DNA from: Haplomitrium mnioides
Lineage: Eukaryota; Marchantiophyta; Haplomitriopsida; Calobryales
Length of the DNA: 20,384 bases
Assembly (NCBI GenBank): GCA_049999725.1
Contig: JBNGIS010032426.1
Span: 1 to 20,384 of the forward strand
Reading direction: 5' to 3'
The first letter of the stretch is position 1, and the number at the start of each line of letters is the position of its first letter. Positions 9,326 through 19,071 of this stretch are shown here, piece by piece. Made by a program: the position numbers and the translations under genes. The notes under the pieces are model-generated. The model did not search any database. It worked only from the letters and a program-made list of their open reading frames with translations, and was not told the origin of the DNA.

Positions 9326-11093
9326 TTGCAAAGTTATGCTCTCTTTAGATCTTTCATGGCATGGAAAGGCTTGTTTCAGCATTTTGAAAGGCTGCCCATG
9401 GATGATTACCATGAATTCCAACGTGCTTATTTGATTGAAACTAAGGAATGGAGACAGTATTGGTCACCCAATTTTGTCTCCATCACTGATGGTGAAAGGG
9501 CCAGTGCCCATTACCATGCGATCCATGCAACATTCTCTAATGGCACTAGCCATAATATTGGTGCTTCAGAGGTAGGAGGAGTTTTCAGTACACCTATTTT
9601 AGTCACTGCAACAAAGAGCGGAGGGATTCTACTATTTAACCCTATGGTTGAGTTTTTTGAGCTTTTGAGATAGAATTACCACAGCATGAGGACCGACAAG
9701 CTGAAGAGTCTTCAAGAGTTCCAGCACAAGATTGGAGAGAGCTTGAGAGAAGCCTACACAGGATGATAAGGCTCATCAATGTCACGAAAGGGTGACATAG
9801 GCTCAAGTTGTTCAATTTTGGTATTCCATCTTTGATAAGGATTTGAGGAGAAGAGTGAGAGATGCCACTCTTCTAAGGGATTCTAGTCCCATTGTAGCCA
9901 TTGTTTTTACATTGTCAAAGCATATTGAGCTCAACTTGGTGAATAAGAGAGCAGTCACTGGTGGGTTTCAAAAGGAAGTGCCAAAATCTGCATCTCCAAC
10001 CACATCTACATCACAATCTGTGCCATGGAAGGGCCAGAAGGCTAGAGGACAGGGTGGAAAATTAGCTTGGCCATCCTATGTAGGTTAGCAATCATGTTGT
10101 TGGACCTATGGTGGAGATCATTTGCAACAGCTATGTCCAGAGGCACAGAAGCCACGAGCAGCACGTTCTCGAGATGCAAGTGCAGCTGGCCAGCAACAAT
10201 GTGACCATTGTGGGGCCATGGGTTACACAAGGGAGAGGTGTTTTCTACTTCACCCGAAGCTACAAAGAGGAGAAGCTTGCACATGTGAGCAAGACAAAGG
10301 CGGGTGAGGTGGTCATAGTCGCAGAGCATCACCAGCTGGGAGGGCTGGAGTAGGTGTTCTAGTTGCTACTGTGGATCCTAAGGATGCTAGAATTGCACAG
10401 TTGGAGCAGCAAATAGCTGCCATGACTATAGTATAGACGAGGCCTAACTCTGGAGGTGAAGCCTCCACTTCATATGTAGCTCATGGAGGATTAGCTAGCA
10501 TGGGATTTATGTGTGGGACAACCTACGTTGATGTGGATGTGGTGGTGACCAAAATAGTAAGAAAGGCTCTTGAGCTTAGGAGAGCAGCGGTGGAGTCGGA
10601 ACCTCAAAAGAGGGGTGCTCACCAGCAGGTAAGGCTTCCACAGTCATTTGAGTTGATATATTTGGTGAGAACTACTTCCATGCATCCGACTCAGGCTTCC
10701 ATAGAGATGGAGAGATCAGACAAAGTGGAAGGGAGTACATCTTCAGCTATGGAGATACCTAGGTTCATGGTCTAGAGACCACTGTTTTCAGCTATGGATG
10801 TGTTGACTAGAGGAGTCACACCAATTGAAGTGTTTAGGTTGGCAACCACATTATGTGGGGAGACTCAAAGTGATACTTCCAGTATGGAGGTGAGACCTAT
10901 GAGTAGAGCAGTTGATGCAAGGGCCTCTATGTCTAAATGTGAGACATGGCATGATGTTATGGCACGGTTGATGGAGTTATCAGCCCAACCTGCATTTGAG
11001 AGGACGAGATTCAAACCCAGTGTGGTGTCCATCAACAATCAGAGTGGGATCTTCCGACTTGTTGGTTCTTCAAATGTGGCTTGCAAGCCATAA
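9326..11093 (+). pseudogene. Ty3/gypsy gag remnant
   Basis: The open stretch 9326-9673 (KEWRQYWSPNF, SITDGERASAHYH, LLFNPMVEFFELL) continues past a stop into YHSMRTDKLKSLQEFQ and GESLREAYT. A frameshift and TAG follow before AQVVQFWYSIFDKDLRRRVRD, which is typical of the retrotransposon gag domain. A glycine- and lysine-rich stretch leads to a zinc knuckle at 10200, then a region ending in ARIAQLEQQIAAMT. A long, poorly conserved linker is open in one frame, apart from single stops, up to the TAA at 11091. Five or more stops and at least two frameshifts show it is dead. Gag proteins package element RNA in cytoplasmic particles. Confidence 0.82.
10200..10241 (+). other. gag zinc knuckle with histidine changed to tyrosine
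   Basis: The residues read CDHCGAMGYTRERC. Spacing is exactly that of the nucleocapsid CCHC knuckle, C-x2-C-x4-H-x4-C, but the third ligand is tyrosine (TAC). One C-to-T change from CAC explains it. The other three ligands are intact. Confidence 0.85.
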
Positions 11094-11778
11094 AGAGTGT
11101 TATTGGATATAGTTGCACAACCATTGATGTTAGGCAAGTCAGCTCTGCAAGGATTGGGATTGAGGTCCGGAGATGTGGAGATTTGCTCTTTTCCAATCTA
11201 GACTTCATTGAGAAGACCTTCACCCAGGCAACACATCACACATGGAGAGATTGAGCTTAGAGTACAAGCTGATCATCCTAGAGATAGCTCATAGGCAAGC
11301 GTTTGAGCCATACTTGCTAAAGTTGAGTCTTATAATATTTTTGTGGGGTGTACAGTGTTATATCCCATGAGGTTCACTATTGATTTTTGGGACGAGTTAG
11401 TGTCTTATCGGTCTAGATGGCGATTTGGAGAGGCATGATTGAGTAGGATGTTTGTCAGATTCAATGGACCAATTGGAGGTCCACTATTAAAGCCTACGGC
11501 ACTATCAACATTTTGAGAGGTGATCATTGACTACTCTGACTAGTTGGAAGAGAATGCACATGCAGTTGACATCCTTCCATTGATGAGGTGTTTTTAGAGT
11601 TTGCAAAGTCGACATCATCGTCAAGTGAGGTGATTCATGTTATTGGAAGTAAGAAAAGGTTGTAGTAGTTACAAGAGTCCAAATTAGTTGAGGATGTTTG
11701 GTCGGATGTATTTACGTCATATGGACACCACACTCTTTCACCACTAGATACTATGAACAACCGCTACTTTGAACCATG
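11094..11778 (+). pseudogene. gypsy protease-like segment and linker, truncated before RT
   Basis: In the same frame as the end of gag, the reading VLLDIVAQPLMLGKSAL looks like the flap-strand start of a retropepsin in which the D-(S/T)-G catalytic triad has become DIV. It continues with ESYNIFVGCTVLYPM and IDFWDELVSYR, seen after the protease core in this gypsy type. Stops include TAG near 11199 and two TGA codons in place of likely CGA. After a frameshift near 11580 coding-like sequence runs on (DEVFLEFAKS, SEVIHVIGSKK) to a TGA at 11776. RT, RNase H and integrase do not follow. The protease call rests on motif position and is less sure than gag. Confidence 0.65.
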
Positions 11779-12575
11779 AACTACTATTGGGTTCATGTTT
11801 CAATTGACGTTCGCAAAAACCAATTTCAAAATTTTAGCATGCAAATCATGAATTTGACGCTAGTAATATTCGTTTGTGAAACAAATATAAATTTATATAT
11901 AAAAAATGGCTTACTTTGAGTGCACAATATATTAAAAAGAAATCTTCTTATGAGCATTTCATCAAATTTGCTTTCATAATTTCATCTTTCAAAAGAAAGC
12001 ATGAGCATCACCAAACAAAATATATACAAACAAAACATGACATTTGTTGTTAGAAATTTTTAAACTAACAATAATTGCAAAAATTTGTAAAATTAATAAA
12101 AACATTCAAATTTTATCAAAAAACTTTTAATGTAGAACCCTAAAGTGTTGGCGTAAGAGAACTGTTAAAGCAAAATTGTGAAAAATACCATTGAAGCCTA
12201 TGCGTGCATGGACAACTGAGGCTCAAGTATAGACACGCATTGTATAAAAGATCCTTACACGCACGAAGAACAACAACTAACTCGAGGTTGAAAAACTAAA
12301 GCCCATGCGCACCTGGACAATTAAAGCGAACACGGACTGCTGAGTAATTGGAAGCAGAGAATGAAGAAGTCCGTCTAAGAAGAAACAGAAAATGAAAAAG
12401 GAAAGTGAACTTCCATGCCAGCATAGACTTCATTGTTAATTTAAATAAAAACCAACATGTTTTGTTCAAAACCCATTTTGCGCAAAAAATTGAATCGTGA
12501 TGAATAGACTTAAATTGGATTGGGAGTGCGGCAAGATTGAAACTTCAGCAAATAAAATTTTGCAAAGAAAATACA
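11779..12575. other. AT-rich spacer, no gene seen
   Basis: Strongly AT-rich, with no open frame of note. Two diverged 24-base copies of AAGCCYATGCGYRCMTGGAC occur at 12194 and 12299, in the same orientation. This is the only internal structure noticed. Confidence 0.6.
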
Positions 12576-13315
12576 TTATTGTGTAGATAAATTGCACCAC
12601 TTTGATGCTATAACTCTATCCTCTTCAGAAGAAATTATCTCATCTAAATCAACTCGTTGAGAAGCTTCAACATTTGTAGCCGCAAGAGAGTTCCTCTGAG
12701 ACTTTCCAATCCCAAAGATGGCAACATAATCACGAGTAGCACTTGTAGTACCAGGAGGAACATGTTCCTTGTGGTAGGCATACACTATTTGCGATTCGGT
12801 CACATCAGATGGCAAAGAAGCCATTGTCAAAACACTATGAGGAATGTAGATAGACTAATGTCTATCATATTCCATAGCGATGCAATTTTGCACTAGCTTC
12901 AAAGCACAAACAAGGCTTGTGCCAGACCTAGAGCAAAGATCTAAGATCCCATCTTGCTCTATAGGTAAATGGTCAATAAAAAATTTGTAAAAAGCCAGGG
13001 GCTTTCGATAAACACTCACAAGAGTATCATCTCCTTGATGTTTTAGTTGAGTTGATAACACAAGACAACTAAACACACTCCACATAATTTGCCGAGGACG
13101 ACCACTCAGATGAGCGGGTTGCAAATTGAACAGCCTCATGCTCCTCTTTCCCTCCTTTGTCCAGTAGCCCATAGTCCAATACTCGTGAGCATGAGCAAAT
13201 CTTGGGCCATCGGTGTTGGCCCTGCCGCTGGGGTGCTATACTGAAAACACAACCCCACATCGCCGTAGGCGCCAAAATAAGGATTTTTGGGATACTTGTT
13301 GTGGGAGGGACCGAC
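12576..13315 (-). pseudogene. DNA N6-adenine/N4-cytosine methyltransferase-like pseudogene
   Basis: Read on the minus strand from 13315, the frame gives YPKNPYFGAYGDVGLCFQYS and MAQDLLMLTSIGLW. After a one-frame shift near 13180 it gives YWTKEGKRSMRLFNLQPAHL. It then reaches VYRKPLAFYKFFIDHL, ILDLCSRSGT and CIAMEYDRH. The KP...ILD.CSxSGT...E.D order matches motif X, then motif I (FxGxG), of the SAM-binding half of the amino-methyltransferase family. The first motif I glycine is AGG (Arg), a one-base change from GGG. One TAG at 12855-12857 fits a decayed CAG (Gln). Beyond it the same frame runs open to an acidic tail and stop at 12576. No DPPY-type catalytic motif is visible; it would lie upstream, where the sequence is not coding. 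Plant MT-A70 enzymes use a different arrangement. It could be mobile-element cargo. Moderately sure of the fold, unsure of activity or origin. Confidence 0.62.
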
Positions 13316-15013
13316 ACTTTGTCAATTTGAGCATTTTTGGAGGGTGTTGGGTTGGTTTTGGTTCAGGTTTGGGCACCCCTCCTTGGTTTCCTAATCACTG
13401 CAATTGGTCCAGGCTTAAAACAGAATTTGGAATTACCGAAAATGAGCTTTTTCTCCACTTTATTCTTGCTCAACACCTAGTGGAGGTGGCTGGTCTTCGG
13501 GGTACAGGTGTACAGTTTGGCCCCCTACTTGGGACCAGGTCCAGCTCTGTAATTACAGAGTCCAGGGACCGAAACCTATCCCTATCCCTCACTCCTACTT
13601 GCTCCTACGCTGAAATTGATTATCGAAAAAACAAAATTCTAAACTATACTAATAAACGGCAACAGTTTTTCTCCAGCAAAGTTCTGAATGTTTTCACAAG
13701 CTCTTCCTAAATGCATCCATAGAATTCAGAATATGTACATGCTGAAATGTCACACCCAAAGACCACAAAACCGAAAGAAATCCTGGTGAGGTGTTACAAA
13801 TTCCCGAAATCAGGAATTTTAAGTGATCGTGATGTCCCTTCTTCCGGTCGGTGCTCCCTTGGCTTGCTGGTGGCTGGAGGTCCTCCCTCGATTGCTCTGG
13901 TCCTTCTTGCTACCCTCACAAGCTGCTCTTTTGCTGTAAACAGTCGCTGGTCTTCAGATCAGTCGGCTCCTCCACCACTCACAACTCAAAATTCTGTCGG
14001 TTGCCCTCGATTGCTGGCTGCCCACCTTTCCAATACTACCTCAATTTCCTCACACCCATTCAGTTGAAAGAGTTTGACTTCTGCCCCACAAAAGATGTAT
14101 GTTTTGCTCCCTCACCAGAGAGGTGCTCCTCTCAAACACTGGTTGCCCACTCCACCTTGTTGCCAAAATTTGTCTCCTTACTCTTCCCTTGGGAGGATAC
14201 CTCACCAGGACTCTTCAGGCCCTACGAAATGTCACCAGAAATAAACTCTTGGCCTAGATTGCCCCAACCAATTCCTTCACTCAGACGCTCTTGAGCTTAC
14301 CCTCCTTGGCTCCAAAGGGGGGATCCTCCTTAATTGTCTTCCTAAGCAAAAATGCGGTCTGAAAATCGTAAGTGCAACCATTGAAGAAGTGAAAGAATGT
14401 GCAAAAGAAAAATGAGGAGAGAGTCTCCTTCACCAACTAGAGCCCACCGCTCTTATGTTGGAAGTCACCTCCCTGGCCAAGCTCCCCTGCACAACCCCAC
14501 GCTCGCTCTGCCTTTGTACGTCCACAGCCTTCGCCACTCTACTTGCTTCCAACCCGATGAAAAAAAAGAAGACAATAACAAAGATATCCCAATAATAAGG
14601 CCCGTCGTAGGTATACTCCCATGAGAAAGGAAGCGAAACTGATTTAATGCTCCCCTCCCTTTTGCTTTGACGCCCATCTTGCATTTTAATTTTAAATCTA
14701 ATTTTAGTCGGAGTTGACTAACATAATGGACCCAAATTGAAGGCTCCAACCTATTTGGCAAGACACATTATTTTATTAACTAGCACGTTTGCTATCTTTA
14801 GTCTAGGCCACAACGATAGTCTCCCCAAGTTTGGGCCATCTCCACTTTACCCAACAAAATTTAGAGTCCTCTTATTTAAACATTTTGGCCTTTTTACCTT
14901 TTCATTCTTTAGACTTATTTGGTGAATTCATTTGTCCTTTTAGGTGTTGTTCATTTTATTCCCTTTTATCGATAGCCCTCCATGTCTTCCTAGGTTTTTG
15001 TTTGCATAAGTAC
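13316..15013. other. 1.7 kb without an assignable gene
   Basis: The left part has a few plus-strand open frames (the longest 13213-13710) with no family motif. From about 13740 the plus strand becomes pyrimidine-rich. A TGTCACACCC at 13748 resembles the start of some plant gypsy LTRs, but no matching end or second copy is in the window, so no LTR is called. If upstream exons of the methyltransferase-like gene exist here, I cannot recognise them. Confidence 0.5.
13545..13560. repeat. perfect 16-base palindrome
   Basis: CTCTGTAATTACAGAG equals its own reverse complement over all 16 bases. It follows GGACCAGGTCC, which is itself a near palindrome, so the surrounding 30 bases are rich in dyad symmetry. 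No associated gene identifies a role. Confidence 0.85.
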
Positions 15014-15143
15014 TACCCCAACCCCAGTTAGCCCCCAACCCCAGTTAGCCCTCCGATAAGAATGGCTTACATTTTGTCTACCCCAACCCCAATTAGCCCC
15101 CAACCCCAGTTAGCCCTCCGATAAGAATGGCTTGCATTTTGTC
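15014..15143 (-). repeat. two 65-base tandem units with G-quadruplex potential
   Basis: Two copies of a 65-base unit start at 15014 and 15079 and differ at a couple of positions. On the minus strand each carries four runs of four or more G: GGGG-TT-GGGGG, a 6-base loop, then GGGG-TT-GGGG, a strong quadruplex pattern. The non-G part of the unit (AAAATGTAAGCCATTCTTAT on the minus strand) joins the nucleolin-like reading DKMQA, so the repeat probably arose from the broken end of that gene. Confidence 0.85.
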
Positions 15144-15740
15144 TAGGATCTCTGGCGATTTTTCTTCGTCTTAGTGATCATCGTCTTCACCCTCGTCAAT
15201 TGGCTTCACTGCTGACTTTGTTGCTAACTTCTTCGTGGCAGGAATTTTCTCTTCCTCATACTCGTTGCTACTTTCCTCCTCTTATTCACTGCTCCCGTCC
15301 ATCTTTTCATTAGGTTTGATGGCAGGTATAACTACATGTTTAGGACTAGCCTTACTTGGAGGCTTAGCTCATCTTCGCTCTCATCCTCGCTATCAGAATC
15401 AGAATCACTGTTATCTTTTACTGGAACCTTTGTCGAAGGAGCCTTAACTACATGTTTAGCACTAGCCTTACTTGGAGGCTTAGCTCATCTTCGCTCTCAT
15501 CCTCGCTATCAGAATCAGAATCACTGTCTGGCTTTCCGTTAGAGGGCACTACCTCGTCTTCAACATTAGACTCGACATCGGATGATGAAGCCTCGGAATC
15601 AGAGGAAGTCTCTGAAGGTGGAACTTGCGTCTTGGTCTCCTTTAATTTCTTCGAAGGAGGTATAGCCTTCACGGCAGCTTCCTCCAAGGCTCTTTTACCT
15701 CTCTCGATTTCTTGCTGGAACCTGCGTCCTCCAGCTCATT
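15144..15740 (-). pseudogene. nucleolin-like N-terminal acidic region, pseudogene fragment
   Basis: On the minus strand, 15720-15448 reads FQQEIERGKRALEEAAVKA, SKKLKETK and then alternating serine/acid runs (SSDSEASSSD, DSDSDSDSEDESEDE). The basic start followed by acidic serine blocks resembles the N-terminal part of plant nucleolin, a nucleolar protein of rRNA processing. A one-base deletion after EDE shifts the frame. The next frame gives KPPSKASAKHVVKAPSTKVP, a second acidic block, the same deletion again, and then KPPSKASPKHVV and DEGEDDDH with stops. The acidic unit is duplicated with a 116-base period, one short of 39 codons. No RNA-recognition or Gly/Arg-rich domains remain. Lack of clear introns hints at a processed copy, but the fragment is too short to prove it. 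Other acidic nucleolar proteins such as NOLC1 are possible. Confidence 0.6.
15331..15526 (-). repeat. 116-base tandem duplication in nucleolin-like fragment
   Basis: The 80-base stretch 15331-15410 recurs at 15447-15526 almost unchanged. The period is 116, so duplication and spacing are not frame-neutral. Both copies contain the identical one-base loss within GATGAGCTAAGCC. Confidence 0.88.
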
Positions 15741-17138
15741 CTCCACTAGGCTCGTTTTTGTTCTGGCTGACCGAGTGCTCCATCGACTTGCCTTCATTGT
15801 CGAATTGTCTCCTCCCTGATGCCTTCTCCTCTCCCGATCGTCCTTCATCCCCTATTCTGCAGGATTTGGTCCCCCTCCTTGAATGCTCCTCTTGCTCGAA
15901 TGTGGTCCCCCTGCGTTGCGCAAATGCTACCCCTGCGTATATGATCCCTCTGCGATTGGTGCCTCTACGTTGATTGCTCCCTCTACGTTTACCTGCTGCC
16001 TCGTCTCGCTACTCGCTTTGCTGCCTTGCTCAGTCGCTGCCGACAGAGGGGAGAAGATTGCATGTGAATTGCTCCTCCTCTGGTCCAGCAATTTTCTGTC
16101 CTCCTTGCTGGATCAAGCCCTCTGATCGATCATTGCTGATCGATCGATCCTCCCTAGCATGCCTCCTTCCAATTTCCTTGCAATCTCCTCACATTCCTCT
16201 CAAATTCCCCAACACAAAGCACCATCGTGGAGGCTGCCACCTCATCTTGCCACCTCTCAGCTTCAAATCAAACCTCCTTCTAGTGATCAAATTTCTTGCA
16301 CAATCCCTGCCTTGCTCAATCCTCTGCGGCAAATTTCTCAACCGGCCAATCCTTCTACCGAATTTCTCCAGCCTCCTCTATCGAATTTCATCCTCCCCTG
16401 CTAAATTTTTCCCCTCGCAATTTGCTTGCTCGAATGATCCCTACCTACCACAAATCCTTCTTGGTTGAACCAGCCTGGTCGATCGAACTCCCCACGAAAC
16501 CCATGATGCTTTGCTTTGCAGTCGCAATGTCGTTGCACATACCCATAAATTTCTTCCTCATTTTTGTGTTGAAGTTAGGAGCACTAGACACTGCTCTGGC
16601 CTCCTGCTAGACAGATTTCAATCTCATCATCTTGCTCCTTACGTACCTTCATCAATCAGGTGTTCACCGTCGCTCATGGCTAAGCTGGTCCCCTCATTCA
16701 ATCCCTCCTTCATTTGCAATTTCCTTCCCCTCCTATCCCTATGTGCTCGCTTCTGCCCGATCGATCCCTCTGCTCGATCACTCTTTTCCCTCTCCCTGAT
16801 TGCTGCTTGCTCACATCTTCAATTGTGCACTCTCCTCTAATTCAGCCTCGTAATTCCTCCCTGCTTCTCGTTCAATCCTCCTTACATCCAGCCTCCTCAT
16901 TTGATCTACCTCCCTCAATTGTTCTGGCTTTTTCTCCCTTCGCGCAATCCTCTTGTCTGCTCGATTTTGGCTGATCGATCCCACTAGATCGATCTGGTCC
17001 TGATTGAGCTCTTGTATGGCCACACGGTAACGATCAACAGGGAAAGGGAAGAGGGAATAAGGACAAGGAAAGGGGAAGAAGGTAAGGGGGAAAAAGGAAG
17101 AGGTGAGGGAGAAGAGAGAGAAGGGGAAAGGGAGGGGA
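15741..17138. other. pyrimidine-rich region without a gene
   Basis: The plus strand is dominated by TCC, CTC and TGC runs. Its long open frames on both strands follow from that bias and show no family motif. The minus-strand frame ending at 16811 reads as a charged, coiled-coil-like peptide, but its composition mirrors the purine-rich strand. GATCGATC occurs at 16124, 16138, 16759, 16973 and 16987. The last 100 bases before the gap are almost pure purine on the plus strand. It may be LTR or leader sequence of an unrecognised element. Confidence 0.5.
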
Positions 17139-17238
17139 NNNNNNNNNNNNNNNNNNNNNNNNNNNNNNNNNNNNNNNNNNNNNNNNNNNNNNNNNNNNNN
17201 NNNNNNNNNNNNNNNNNNNNNNNNNNNNNNNNNNNNNN
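17139..17238. other. assembly gap, 100 N
   Basis: Exactly 100 N, the usual placeholder for unknown length. Purine-rich sequence lies on the left and a GA microsatellite on the right, which suggests an unresolved GA-rich tract. Open frames that cross it are meaningless. Confidence 0.99.
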
Positions 17239-17260
17239 TGAGAGAGAGAGAGAGAGAGAG
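17239..17260. repeat. GA dinucleotide microsatellite beside the gap
   Basis: About ten GA units follow the gap directly (CT on the strand of copia copy B). The tract has probably been shortened or collapsed in assembly. Confidence 0.93.
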
Positions 17261-17367
17261 CCGCCCAACGTTCTTTCGTGTATTGATCAATGGGATAATG
17301 AGAGATTAACATCTCTCTTATCTATACATCTATTTTATATATAGGAGTATCACTATGTTCTATAACA
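17239..17367 (-). repeat. 3' LTR of copia copy B, end lost at the gap
   Basis: On the minus strand the LTR opens TGTTATAGAACATAG at 17367, right after the polypurine tract, matching the TGTTATAG start of copy A. After the first bases the two LTRs diverge. A perfect hairpin GAGAGAT-TAAC-ATCTCTC lies at 17300-17317. No ATAACA end is seen before the GA run, so the end lies in the gap or has been lost. The left limit given is only that of visible sequence. Confidence 0.65.
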
Positions 17368-17378
17368 TTCCCCCTTGG
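17368..17378 (-). other. polypurine tract of copia copy B
   Basis: The minus strand reads CCAAGGGGGAA directly before the LTR start TGTTAT. This is a good plus-strand priming tract, better preserved than that of copy A. Confidence 0.78.
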
Positions 17379-19071
17379 CTGATTCTTCTCCTGTAATCGG
17401 CCACATTTGATAGGACTAGTGTATATCTTATATATGTGTAGTCTCATTAAAACCCTCTTGCTTTCTTATGAAGGAAAGAGTGCTACCACATATATAGTAT
17501 TTGGTAAAATAAATGAATATAATGTTTGGAGTTCATAATATGAAAACTGTATGATGTGTTTCTAAGTTATCAAATCATGATAAGGTGATCATATCGTTGT
17601 AGGCAGTTCTCCTCCATGTCTTTGTTGTGCTATCTTCTGGTCTTGAATGCTTGTATTGCTCCACGTAATCATATGTGAGGTGTCCAACCTGTGTTTGAAT
17701 AGCTGCATTATAACATGACTGTAAACAATCCTGTGGTCAGCATCAATATATATATTAAGAAGCATAACTCATGAATCTGAAATTTGACAACAGGTCAAAA
17801 TAATAATAAGATTATGTATGTTTCTTGTAGATTTCAGATAGTTTTCTGAGACCAATACCCTCTGTGTGCTCTTTATGTAGAGTGTGAGGTAGAGGTTTTG
17901 TGAACATATCAGCTTTGTTTAGTTTACTAGGTATCTATTGTACCTTGATTTTGTCATTATGTTGTTCATGAGTATAGAAAATTTTTGGAGCTATATGTTT
18001 TATTCTATCGTCCTTGATGAAACCTTGAGCGATCTGGTCAACACATGGCTTGTTGTCCTCAAATATAGATGTAGGTGCTTGGATGAGGGGTTGGCTTGTG
18101 TTGGAGTTAATATGGTCAATGAGATGGCGTAACCAAATACACTCTCTACTTGCTTCATATAGAGCTATTATCTCCGCATGGTTTGTAGAGGTGGTAGTGA
18201 TTGTTTGTTTTGTGCTTTTCCATGATATTGTTGTGCCCTCTTTGAGGAATACATATCCCGTTTGTGACTTTGCGTCGTCGGGATCAGATAAGTATCCGGC
18301 ATCAGCATATCCTATAATGTCATGGTCTGCAGTTTTTGAGAAGAACAGTCCCATGTCTGTAGTACCTTTAAGGTATCTGAAAATCCTTTTGATGTTGTTC
18401 CAATGTCGTATAGTCGATTGGGAACTGTATCTTGCTAGTAAGTTCACGGTAAAAGCTATGTTTGGTCTTGTTTGATTTGCAAGGTACATTAGTGCTCCTA
18501 TTGCTGAAAGGTACGGTTTTTCAGGTCCCAGTGTTGGTTCTGTTTCTTTTCTTTTTGAGAACATGTCCCTCGTAGGATCTGATGATCTTACTTCTATAGG
18601 GGTGCTCGTTGGATGAGCTTTATCCATGTTGAACTGTTTAAGGATTTTGGATGTATAAGTGGATTGATGGATTAGGATTCCGTCTTGTAGATGTTTAAAC
18701 TGTATTCCCAGGCAGAATTCAGGTTCCCCAATGTCTCGCATTTTGAATATGTCCTTCAGTTTCTCAATGGTGTTGTTGGCTAGTCGTGGTGTGCCAAAAA
18801 TGTTAATGTCATCTACATATATTGCTACTATGACGTATTCAGGGTTTTATTGTTTCATAAAGAGGCATGGTGCAATGTCCTCATTGGTGAAGTTTAGAGT
18901 CATCATTTCTGATTTGAATCTTTGATACCAGTTTCTATCGCTCTGTTTAAGTCCATACATTGATCGCAGGACTTGTACAGCCATTTTTTAGCCTGATATG
19001 TCTGATGATATTCCAGTTGCTTTCATAGATTGCTCTGCCAGTTGTCTGCCTTTGTGTATATTTTTGCGATG

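Noticed and set aside
13213-13710. 165-residue open frame on the plus strand
   Set aside because: It overlaps the methyltransferase-like fragment in antisense. It has no recognisable motif and its composition looks like translated non-coding sequence.
13748-15010. Solo gypsy LTR starting TGTCACACCC
   Set aside because: Only the start resembles an LTR. No matching terminus, target duplication or second copy is in the window.
15014-15143. Telomere-like repeat (GGGGTT)
   Set aside because: The G-rich core is part of a 65-base unit and not a short tandem hexamer. Plant telomeres are TTTAGGG.
15452-15973. 173-residue plus-strand frame rich in serine
   Set aside because: It is the antisense shadow of the acidic serine blocks of the nucleolin-like fragment, extended into pyrimidine-rich DNA.
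16811-17290. Minus-strand frame rich in Arg, Glu and Asp, resembling a coiled coil
   Set aside because: It crosses the N gap, and its charge follows from the purine-rich strand. The motif-like parts come from repeated GATCGATC. No family match was recognised.
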